Shown here in pieces: positions 11,130 to 21,231 of a stretch of DNA of 64,000 nucleotides. Position 1 is the first letter of the stretch; each line of letters starts with the position of its first letter. The DNA comes from Filobasidium wieringae (lineage: Eukaryota > Basidiomycota > Tremellomycetes > Filobasidiales > Filobasidiaceae): contig BCIV01000011.1 of assembly GCA_001600055.1 (NCBI GenBank), positions 744,001 to 808,000 on the forward strand, written 5' to 3'. The position numbers were made by a program, and so were the translations under genes. Under the pieces are notes generated by a model that was not told the DNA's origin, searched no databases, and saw only the letters and a list, made by a program, of their open reading frames with translations.

Positions 11130-13558
11130 TCATAACACTCTACTGTACACAAGCGAAATCCCTAAGATAATGCCAAACAACACCAGGAAGAAGAACTTAG
11201 CCCAGTCTTCAATAATATCCCAAGCTCGAGGGCCTTGTTTCACGTCGAGCCAGCTTGTGGGTTTAGGAGGAACTTTGGTATAACTGGGAGGAAGAGGGAC
11301 GCCAAGGTCATCGCAGATGGTTTGCAAACATATCTTAGATCCTGTTCAGCGGAAGGATATGGTCAGCCGCCTTTCGCTATAATTCGGAGCGAAGGATCGT
11401 ACCAGCTAACGCAATTGGGACACCGGTTCCCGGATGAGCACTGGCGCCTACGAAGTAGGCGTTCTTGACGGATGGATGTTTGGCTTGATGACCTGTGGTT
11501 ATCGGACTCGTCTTTAATGAAGATCCTGACGCGTGACAAGGAGGCACGCGACTTACGGAACGATAGTACGTTGAAGAAATCGTGCGAGATTCCGAGGATC
11601 GATCCGTGAGTCAGATTGAACTTATCTCTCCCTGTTATCCAAATCTTCAGTTCAAGCTTTTTGATAACGTAATCAGAATTCGAGCACATACAGGAAACTG
11701 GCGTGTTGACCTCCTCCCACACAATCATATCCTTAATTCCGGTAATCTTCAACCTGGCTTCCATAATCTCTATCACTTGGTTCCTAGCTTTATTGACAAG
11801 TCCCGTCCAGTCCTCCTCTGTACGGTGCTCTTCGACTAGCATCGAACCGATAGGCACTAGCACAACCATTGCATCCTTTCCTTCCGGGGCAGCAGCAGGA
11901 TCTCTGTATGACCAGCAAAAGAGTCTCAGCGACAATCGAACTGGTTTTCATTACGGACATACATCCGGGATGGTACGTTCACGTAGAATGAGGGTTCTCG
12001 TGGCATATCACTCTTCTTGAAGATGTCGTCAAACGATGCTTCATACTCTTCTGCCTGGATCCAGATTATCAATCAGCATTTTTCTCCCCCGATCACGACG
12101 ACGCCCCGAACAAGTGAACTTACCAAGAAGATGTTATGCGCATTCAAGCTCTCCATCACCCGATCCATCGCCCAGTAGAAGCTGATACTCGAACAGCTGT
12201 GTTTCTTTGCTCGCAGACTTTTGGCTAGACTAGGCTCTTTCAGCTTCTTTCCTCCTGGAGTTTCCAGGAAAAGGTTGTTATGCGCATAAGCCAGGTCGGC
12301 GTTGACAACAACCAGATCCGATCGGATCTCCTTCTTCCCCGGCGTATCCAGGACTATGCCTGTAGCATTACCGGTCGATGAATCGGTTAAGATATGAGAG
12401 ATGGGGCTAGAGAAATGGAACTTTGCTCCGTGTGATTCGGCGATGTTTTGTAACGTTCGAACTACCTGTGTTTCAATTGAATGAGGCATGTGCTAAAAAT
12501 AACTCAAGAGGGAAGACGTACCTGATGGAAACCTCCTCGAGGGTACCAAATCCCCTCGACAGTCTCAGTCCATTGTAACAAGCTATATCCCGATGGATCA
12601 GGGACTTGTCACTCTCTCACCTCGATCGATCCGCGCTTACCTATACGTCCCCGGAGCCTCAAAAGGCGACATTCCTAGATACATACTCCCGAATGTGAAA
12701 GCCCTCCTCATCCTCTCCGTCTTGAAATATCGACAAGTTCTGGACCAGATACTTTCCAAGGGATGGAGCGCCAGACCGTTCAATAGGAAAGAGGGACGGA
12801 GCAGAGAGAAGAAGTGGGGAAAGGGTTTTGTGAGAACATGAGCGAATGCTAGGGTTGTGTGCGTTTCGCCTTCACTGTGTATGCGAAAAGATATCAGCCT
12901 AGGTGATGAAGAGAGGAGCCGTCTTATTATTACGAACGTCAAGAAAGCCTCCAGACCCGCTCCTCCCTCAGGACCCTCAAACCTCTCGACTTCCTTCCTC
13001 AGCTTAACTCGATCGGTACTAAGCTCGACAGATTCTCCGTCGTGGTAGTGGATCACGTAGTTCGGGTCGCACTTGATCAGATCGAGGTGGTCAGGAAGAG
13101 ATGTTGATAGATCGGAGTATATCTGGTGAAATAACGTTGGCAAGAGGAGAAGCGATGGGCCCTGGAATTTGAGCGTTGTCGTCGATCAGTGTAATGTCTA
13201 AGACAGGTCTAAGAAGCGGAACGCTAACTTGATCGAATCGGTAGCCGTCATGATGAATCAAACTACATCTCCCTCCGGAAAACTCGTTCTAGTGGAGCAA
13301 AGCTCATCTATTTAGCAAACGATCAATATGGTTTAACCAATGTTGACTGACTTTCTCGTAGACTTCTACGTCGAATCCTGCATGTGCCAGACGAGCAGCA
13401 GTTGCAACACCTCCAATTCCAGCACCTACGATACAAATCAATCCGAAAGACCGGAGGATTAGCAATTGAGCCCTGAAGTAGAGGATAGCGATCTTGATGT
13501 ATAACATACCAACCACGATGACCTTTTTCTTCTCGCCTTTGAAAGCTTGTTTCTCCAT
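11130..13558 (-). CDS. crtI: Phytoene desaturase (carotenoid biosynthesis)
   Basis: Twelve exons: 13558-13510, 13425-13352, 13288-13229, 13161-12938, 12874-12641, 12582-12522, 12465-12124, 12054-11963, 11903-11692, 11631-11557, 11492-11403 and 11341-11130. Phases agree throughout and give 574 residues, the usual length for fungal CrtI/Al-1. The N-terminal FAD-binding Rossmann motif reads VVGAGIGGVATAARLAHAG (from about residue 14), followed by GGRCSLIHHDGYRFDQGPS. The C-terminal bacterial-type phytoene desaturase signature reads GASAHPGTGVPIALAG. A hydrophobic anchor lies near the C-terminus. The enzyme removes hydrogens from phytoene stepwise to give lycopene or 3,4-didehydrolycopene at a membrane. 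No phytoene synthase/lycopene cyclase gene was found in the window, so the pathway is not clustered within 64 kb here. It is transcribed away from HRD3. Confidence 0.95.
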
Positions 13559-13879
13559 CGTTGCGGCTGCGATTTTGACCGCTATAATTTAGGTAGAGCA
13601 AATATTCGATCTGCTTGAACTTTGGTAGGTATCAAGCAAAATGCCTACTGTCTAAGGTATTGTTGGTGGTGGGGCAATACGACTTGTAGATCGTTGCGTA
13701 TGTTCAACATACGACATGATCCGATCGCACCTCACGTGAGTTTCCCTTCGGCGGCCGATGATGAAAGCGTCGATTACCTCGAGTTCGTTCCCCTATCAAA
13801 CAGGGTCACCTTCAACCAGCCTTACCGACCTGAATTGACATAGTAGGGTTCTCGAACCATCTGGATAAACTTGCGAACG
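13559..13879. promoter_or_regulatory. Shared divergent promoter of crtI and HRD3
   Basis: The 321 bases between two divergent start codons must contain both promoters. No clear TATA box is seen. The most striking element is a palindrome with a CACGTG core at 13731-13740, listed separately. Confidence 0.6.
13731..13740. promoter_or_regulatory. Perfect 10-bp palindrome with E-box core
   Basis: CTCACGTGAG is its own reverse complement. CACGTG is the core bound by bHLH factors (Pho4, Cbf1, SREBP types). It lies 173 bases from the crtI ATG and 140 bases from the HRD3 ATG, so it could act on either gene. Function is inferred from the motif only. Confidence 0.5.
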
Positions 13880-16800
13880 ATGCCGTCGAAATTGCGGTCG
13901 GAGTCCATCAAGCGCAAGCTGAGAAAGGTGGTATGTGCCGGTCTAGCATTGAGCGTACTCGTGGAAGCTGGAAAGGTCATTCCATCACATCGACCAAGTA
14001 AAGCAGAAGTAAGCAGCTCGACTCTGGTTTCAGTCCCAACATACTTTCGTACTCACCGAGGTGTCTTCTCTTCTTGATCGTAGCTCGATAGCCTGACACG
14101 TACGTTCCTCAGCAAGAGCCCTTTCACTGATCATACCGTTCATCATCCTGATCAACTTCCCGATTCCCCCTAACAGCATGTCAAGCTCATCAGAGAGCGC
14201 TGGAAGTACTGGATCAGCTGAGACTTGATAGGGATGCTCATCTGCACATGCAGAAATCAGGAGGCCTGGGAATGAATGGGTTGAAAGCCTGGGAATCGGT
14301 CAGTTCCTGTCGTGTGCTGTTAGAACTCAATCTCTTGCGTGATGCTGAAGCGACCAACTCTATGATCGAATATCTGACGCAACCCTTCATACCCTCCAGA
14401 CATCTTGGTCACTGTCTTCACTGCCACAAACCCTCCTATCCCTTCCCTCGGCCATCCTGACCCCAATCCTCTCCCTCTTCTCCTCCCCTTCTCCGTCCTC
14501 CTCATCGCTTTCAAGCAACTACCTCTCTTCTACAGAGAAATTGCATTTGAAAATCAAGACGCAGTTCTTGAGTGCTAAGGAAGAAGCGGAACTGAATGAG
14601 CTGCTTGAGAAGTACTTAGAGATCGCTACGGAAAGACCGACGGACGATGCGAACGAAGAGGATGGGTGCGGAGCTTGGGCGACTAGAGGGCTGGTCAAGT
14701 TGGTGAGTTCGAAGGTTCCTCGGACCTAAAAATCCCGAAACACAGAGAGGCTGACAGCTGGAAAATGACCCAGATACCACCAAGAGGAATGAAACCGGAT
14801 ATACCCGATGCATTGCATTCCTTACAAGTGAGCGCCTTCGTACATCTTCGTAGAGCCAGCCCACTAACCGTATTGACATCAGATGATGGTCGGAGAGTCG
14901 TCCGACGCTGCAAGTCAGTATCTACTGGGTTTTCTATATGCTTCCGGATTCAAAGGTGTGGAACAGGATCAATCTTCTGTCAGTTGCCTCTCCGTCTCGT
15001 AATGTCTTATCCCTCGCTCATATCCTCCTGTTACGATTAGGCAATATTGCATTATACTATGGCTGCGCTGCAAGGATTACCTGAAGCGGAGATGACCTTG
15101 GCTTTCAGGTATTGGATGGGAATAGGGGTCAAGGAGGATTGCATGAGGGCCTTGGACTGGTATGAGAATGTTGCACACAAGTGTCAGTCATCCTTCAATT
15201 CTGCATGTTTATCGCGACGCTGATCTGGAAATGATGGAAACAGCTTATGAAAAGTTCATATCCGGTCCACCCGGTGGATTAGCTTTACCCTTGACCCCTA
15301 CCAGGCTATCGGATCTAGCTGGTGGGGTTTATGGAATGGGAGCTTCCGTTGCTAGTACAGGCGCGATGGCCAAGAGGCCTGCTATCAAGGCGGCGAACAG
15401 TCTGGCTGGAGGAGAAAATTACGACGACGTGCTCCAGTATTATCAGGTGAGTCGCACTTCCCTGGAAGGTGGTCTTAGGAGGAGGCTGATGGAACATGAG
15501 TCATTAACAGTATCATTCCGATCGAAGCCATCATGAATACTCGGTCAACCTCGGTCGGATACACTATGTTGGCTCGGTATACTCTGTTCCTGGGGGTATT
15601 GCTAGTGGAGCAGAAGCAGTGGGAGAAACCATCCAATCCTTCCCCCTTGCGAAATACTACTTTTCCCGAGCGGCTCACGCTTACTGGTTACCGGACATCC
15701 CTAAAGATCCGAAGACGGGTGGAATTCCGGTCGGGTTCGATGCCAAAGTTGGAAGAAGGAAGTTGAGTCAGGAAGAGGCCGTCGCGATAACAGGTCCCGC
15801 AGCTCTTGCTGCTGCATATCTAGGTAGGATGTATCTGAGGGGTGAAGGAGTGGAGCAGGACTATATGATGGCCAGGCTTTGGTCGAAACGATCATCCGAT
15901 TTGGTATGTCCGGTGGCATACTTGCATTCTGCGAATGATACGCTAATGACAAAGAACCTACAGGGCGAAAAGGAAGGTCATAACTTGCTCGGACTCATGT
16001 TCCGTGATGGATTGGGAGTACCGCCAAACTTACAGGTAGCCAAGAGCTACTTTCAAGCTGCTTCACAAGCAGAGTTGGCGGAGGCGAAAGTGCAACTAGG
16101 AAAGTTAGGAGGTGAGTCTCGTCGACCACGAAGTTTCCCATGTCCGAAGTCTGAGATTGCCGACCTATAGCATTGGACGATGTCGAAAATGAACAAGATC
16201 CGAAATCGATGGGCCTATACACCTGGGCTTTAGGCCATGGAAATCCATATGAGGCTTACTATCACCTTGGTCTGATTCACGCTAAAGCCGCCCGAACCGA
16301 GAATACGCTTGAAGGAAAGAAAACCGGAACCTGCGGTGTTGCGGTGTCATACCTGAAGAACATGGTAGAAAGAGGCTGTTTCGAATATGACATGATGGGC
16401 GAGGCAGATGCTGCCTGGAAGAGAGGCGAGCGAGTTACCGCGTTGATCAGGTGGTGGATCGCTTCCGAGATGGGATATGAAGTCGCACAGAACAACGTGG
16501 CTTTCATCATGGATCAAGGTGAGATATGTTTCTATCCGACGAACGAATGCCACAACGGTTTTGTTGATAGTCAATTTCCATTTAGTTCGGGGCAAACCGA
16601 TCAAGTCGAACAAGCTATCGCAATCGCCTTATGCTTTGTTGCCTAGTGATAACGCCAACATCGCCGAGGATCCCGCCCTTTCAGCCTTGGCACATTGGAT
16701 CCGTTCTGCCAGTCAACAAAATATCGATTCGCTTGTAAAAGTGGGAGACTACTATTGTGAGTTTACTCCAGAATTCTCCGGTCTTAGCGCTGAGTGCCTG

Positions 16801-17659
16801 GATTCGACTTCCAGATGACGGGATCGGCGTTGCGAATAACGAGAACCGTTTTGCGAAAGCAGCAGGTTCTTACCAGAGCGCAGCCGATACCCAAGCAAGT
16901 GCGGTAGCTTTCTGGAATCTAGGTTGGATGTACGAGAACGGTTTGGGAGTCGTTCAGGTGAGTCTCATCCAAGGTTTCAGCTGTTACTGCTTACGGGCGC
17001 GCTCAACGACCGATATCATGTAGGACTGGCACCTTGCGAAACGGTACTACGATCTCTGCTCGCAGACTGATTCCGAGGCGGAATGGCCTATCATGATCTC
17101 TCTGATCAACCTATACGTACGCAGCTGGTGGGCGCAACTCATGGGTGGTAAACAAAAGCACCTGTCGTTGTTTGGATTGCGCAAGCCCATTCAGGATGGC
17201 ATGCCTTCAGGCGACGATGTCTACAGAGCCTCACCGCGGTCAGACAAGATCTCGGACACGGTTCCGGAATTGATGTATGACGAAGACCTGGTTGCAAAAG
17301 CACGAAACGCGGAACGAGATGAATTGGAAGACCCATACGATGATTTCATCGAGACGGGACGGCTGAATCGCAGACAAGCGAGGTCAGGAGGAAATTACGA
17401 GGATGAAGAGGATGACGGAGACTTCGTAGCAGTCGCCACGATTGGTCTTCTGATCGTAGGGACCTATACCTTGGTATGGTATCGAGGTAGGATCGCGAGG
17501 AGACAAGAGGAACGACAAGCAGAAGAACGGCAGGCGGTAGAGCGGGCCCTGATGCGGGTCGCTCAGGGCCATAATAACCCTCTTGGCGTGCCAGCTGATT
17601 TACCGCCAGTACGACCGAACGAACTTGGCTTTGAACCAGTACCGCCGCCATTGATTTGA
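13880..17659 (+). CDS. HRD3: HRD3/SEL1L-type ER-associated degradation adaptor
   Basis: Fourteen exons: 13880-14008, 14084-14099, 14177-14298, 14400-14702, 14774-14827, 14883-14978, 15041-15182, 15244-15446, 15511-15903, 15964-16111, 16171-16518, 16586-16756, 16815-16957 and 17024-17659. They give 967 residues. The N-terminus has a basic stretch and a hydrophobic signal segment (residues about 17-30). Many Sel1 repeats follow, for example LGFLYASGFKG, LGRMYLRGEGVEQDYMMAR, LGLMFRDGLGVPPN and LGWMYENGLGVVQ. A single transmembrane segment lies at about residues 890-909, followed by a basic cytosolic tail. HRD3/SEL1L holds the luminal side of the HRD1 ubiquitin ligase and passes misfolded glycoproteins to it. 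Exons 1-3 are the least certain part, because exon 2 is 16 nt and the signal exon was joined by phase alone. Confidence 0.88.
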
Positions 17660-17856
17660 GCTAGATGTTGGCGTTGTATCACTACTTACTGATCGCATGA
17701 ATTGGCAGCATACCACAGGCTTATATGAATCGGCTGGCTGGAATTACCTGCGCCCATATATCGTCCAAGTCGGACGTCAGCCTTCGCACTTGGCCATTGA
17801 GATGAAGTCTATTCGTTCATTACGCATGATAACGTCTAACCCGTCCGTCTACTCGA

Positions 17857-19143
17857 TCAATAATACCTCCTCCCCTTCCCAGGCGTCCCAAACCTCGCCT
17901 CCTTCTCAACCTTTCCAAACCTCGGCATCTCCCTCCCCTGAACCTCCTTCCAGACCTTCCCTACGACCTCTTTCTCTCGCTTCCACTCCCCCTCACTGGT
18001 CTTCCACGCCTGCCCAAAAGTCTTCCCTCCTTCTCGGAACATCGTGATCCCCTTCACACAGCTCGAATCGGCCGGAGAAGCGCTGAATTGATTCTCCTTC
18101 ATCCATTGGCGGAGAGAGAATGAGGATCGATCGGATGGGACTGAAGGGGTTATTGGGCTTGCGGAGGGCTGTTCGAGGAGGAGAAGGGTGTAGCGGTGGT
18201 ACGGTGTTTCAGGAGATGGGTGGGGGGGTTGGTAAGGGAGGGAAGCGGGGATATCGGAGGGAAGAGAGGTGGTTTGGTTCGTAATAGGGATGTTTGGGCT
18301 GTAGAAATGATACGTATCAGTTGAGCTGATGTGCGTTTTGGCTGAGAAACCGGGACTCACACTATCCAATGACAATATTCCTTAAACGTGAGGGTCTCAG
18401 GAGCAGGACAATCAAGATCGACCATAACAAGCGTATAAAGCTTGTCCTGAGTCTTGGCGAACGACTGAATCTTGATCTCCGGTACATCCACGGTCTATAG
18501 GATTCTCACGAAAAGTTAGATAAGGCACAACAGGCATCGAGAAAGAGGTCTGGACTTGCTTGAGAAGGGAGGAGGAAGTCTCCTGGGGTGTGATCGGGTA
18601 TGGATACGGAAATTTGAGGTGCAGGGATGGAGATCAGGTCGGGGATGACCTTCATCGTGATGATACGTTCCATCTGTGATCGTTCCATCGAGGTGTGTCA
18701 GGTAACGTTGACATGTGAATAGTCGTGTAGGAACTCACCAATCGATCAAGCTCGCCGTCTTTCCTCCATTTCCTCTCTGCCAATTCGTTCAAGACCGCTC
18801 GATCTGCTTCATCGACTTCCTCTGACCCGTTCTCGAAAGCCCATCGGAGCTCTGGCCTAGAGATCTTAGCTTCCAATTCCACCTTCTTTGCAGCCTCTTC
18901 TATTGCCCGTTTGACAGACTCATCCTCCTCGCTTGAGAGTCTGGATCTCAGTCGGTCGGCTTTGGCAAGAAGAGAACTCGATCGGGAAGAGAGGAGGGCA
19001 AGGGAAGCGTCGTATGCTGGGTTCACACCTTCAGGGATCGGTCGAGTCCAGGGTAGGGAGGTTGAACGGGAGGTGCTGAGCGGTCGGGAGGAGACGGTTT
19101 TGAGCCGTTTTTGAAGGAGGGAGGTTGTTCTTGATGTAGACAT
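17857..19143 (-). CDS. MRPL35: Mitochondrial large-subunit ribosomal protein mL38 (MRPL35, PEBP-like)
   Basis: Four exons, 19143-18739, 18673-18560, 18494-18361 and 18298-17857, give 364 residues. The N-terminus is Ser/Arg/Thr-rich without acidic residues, as in a mitochondrial presequence. A charged helical region ([27 protein letters not shown]) precedes a phosphatidylethanolamine-binding-like domain: [20 protein letters not shown], then CHWIVPNIPI, then [17 protein letters not shown]. This order is typical of mL38. The second intron uses a GC donor (GCAAGT). The ATG at 19143 was preferred to a longer non-ATG opening upstream. It is transcribed divergently from KGD4, another mitochondrial gene. 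Confidence 0.88.
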
Positions 19144-19449
19144 CTTGAGTCTGGGTGTGTTACAGGATAAGGGTACTGGATCTATTGGATTGTAGACTAG
19201 TGTGATGTGACCATTCAAAGCAGCAGTGTTTGCAGGTGAAAGAGGTCGAAGATGGTGAATATTCAATAAAAATGATGTGATGTCCGTAAACCCGACGAAT
19301 CCCGCAAGTTGTGACGAACGGCTCACAATACATCATCGCGGATATCTCGAGAGCTACACTGCATAGATCTCCTACTCTAGATCGTCTATACCATCACTTG
19401 CACCCTCCTACTTGCCATCCACTTGAACCAAGATCCATCTCCCAGAAAA
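19144..19449. promoter_or_regulatory. Divergent promoter of two mitochondrial genes
   Basis: The 306 bases separate the start codons of mL38 (leftward) and KGD4 (rightward). They hold both promoters and 5' UTRs. No canonical TATA box is visible. Confidence 0.5.
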
Positions 19450-20013
19450 ATGCGTTCGACCATCACAAGATTAGCCGCAGAAGCGACTCATTCCCGAAAA
19501 CCCATGATCCAGTTCCTCGGGAAACGATCCTTCCTCGAGCACAGTCAGTCGTCCTCTCCTCTTCTTCACCGCTGGAATCATTCTGATGTGTCTATCTCTT
19601 AGAACCCCACGCTCCAAGCCCCCACCCAGCCGCTCCCGCAGAAATCATAGAAACCTTTCAATCATTCCTCTCGAAATTTCAATCCAGTTCAACCTCCGCT
19701 GAATCCCCCTCCTCCAACCCCAAGGGCCAGTCCCTAGAATCATCTTCGAGGGGTGAAGTTCGTCCTCATGGTGGAAACAGCGGAACTGGATCTGCTTCGA
19801 GAGGAGAGGAGACGCCTAAGGGGAGTGGAAAGCCTTATGATTTCACTACCTTTTACCAAGCTCCGGAACGATTATGGAGGCCTAGGTCGTTCACCCCTGA
19901 AGAGGTAGAAGCTATTCAGGTGAGTCTCTGAACCTGAACTTCTCTTGGCTTCCGTGGTGCTGAACTTTGTACGGTTAATCTCTCATCAGTCTGGAGGAGC
20001 CAACGGATGGTAA
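19450..20013 (+). CDS. KGD4: KGD4/MRPS36-type subunit of 2-oxoglutarate dehydrogenase
   Basis: Three exons, 19450-19543, 19603-19919 and 19990-20013, give 144 residues. The N-terminus (MRSTITRLAAEATHSRKP) looks like a mitochondrial presequence and is followed by MIQFLGKRSF and PHAPSPHPAAP, the conserved N-terminal block of YMR31/MRPS36. After a Ser/Gly-rich linker the protein ends in PRSFTPEEVEAIQSGGANGW, matching the C-terminal block of the family (acidic helix then Ile-x-x-Gly-Gly-Ala). Kgd4 tethers the E3 component to the E1-E2 core of the 2-oxoglutarate dehydrogenase complex in the mitochondrial matrix. The last exon is only 24 nt but encodes the conserved terminus. Confidence 0.85.
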
Positions 20014-21231
20014 CCTCCTACTTACAATCCCATATCAACTCCCTTTCCCGTTTCCCCCTTTACTGTACAACCAGTCATCCTTTCACATCCGCCTACATCA
20101 CCACTAGATGACCCAATGAATCCAAACGAATGAACAGTAATCATCAGCTCCAATGGCTTCCGATCGAACTGATCTTGTACCCCTATTCGATGGGATATGT
20201 CTAAATCATATCGAGTCAGCATGTTGAAACAGGACGATCTGTCATTGCTCCGATCGCGGTCACCAAGTCGATGGTTGAGATATGCTTGAGTGATCTTGAG
20301 CTGATTCTGATACGTTTCCTTATGGCTATCGATCTTGATCTTACTACAAGTCCTTTCGCTTTCCACCGACGTGATACAGGACGTTCCATTGGTAAAGACA
20401 GAGCGCAGATAAGACAAGCAAGGTACAGCAGATCCTGGTCTAACTTCTTTTTCCGATCGAAACCGTAATTCCCTTACACTGTTGCTTACCCTGCTGATGT
20501 TCACTGACCGGCGAAATCATCGCACCTGCTTTTCGTTCAATTGGCGTGCACAGGGAAGAGGCCGAATAATCTTTCCGGAACCCATTGAGATCACACGAAG
20601 TGATGGAGGATATCAGCAGTCATTGAGAAATTCCCGAAAGGCTATCAACCATTGTTGACTTCAACTCAGCCTTGTCTATCGAGAGATCTGGGGTTTAGAG
20701 CGAGTAGTAGCTGTACACAAGCGTAGCGTCTACATCGGAACCTGGCATGCGGCGGAGACACCTTGCTCGGAGACACCTTGCTCAAACACTTCCCCTCGGT
20801 TGAAGACTTCTGTCCCTCGTCCTTGTTTGTTGAAGTACAAGGCTCCAACGGACCAGGCGGATCGTGAGGACAGCAGCTGGGAGACTGCGGATGACATCGT
20901 CGAGGCAAGCGGGAACAGGAACGGGAACTGATTCCTGGTCCGCTTCGTGGGCCGTTTCGCCCCTCTACGCTCCTCGTATAGGAATTCTTCGTTGATGTGA
21001 AACAGAGGGCTGTGCTAATCGGTATTCGACATGCCAGCTCCTACCGCTACGAATGTCGAGCTAGAAAGACGATCAGCTTGCCTTCAAGAACCAGTTCGAT
21101 ACATGATTTCGTTTGATAGACCCTCGTCCAAGTCCAGACGAGACAAACGAAGCTATACAACCGATCGTTCCTGACTGATCTCTCGACTCCCTCATGCTAC
21201 CCGTTCACCTCGCCCTCGTAAATGATCAGGA
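20014..21231. other. Convergent intergenic region, 1.2 kb
   Basis: It lies between the 3' ends of KGD4 and the golgin gene. A 160-codon minus-strand frame (20022-20504) has no protein-like character and no splice partner. No tRNA, repeat array or transposon end was recognised. Confidence 0.4.

Noticed and set aside
19144..19326. Upstream extension of mL38
   Set aside because: The extension begins with a non-ATG codon and would remove the mitochondrial presequence from the N-terminus.
20022..20504. 160-codon minus-strand open frame
   Set aside because: No plausible start context, no splice partner, and unstructured composition; it lies in a convergent 3' region.
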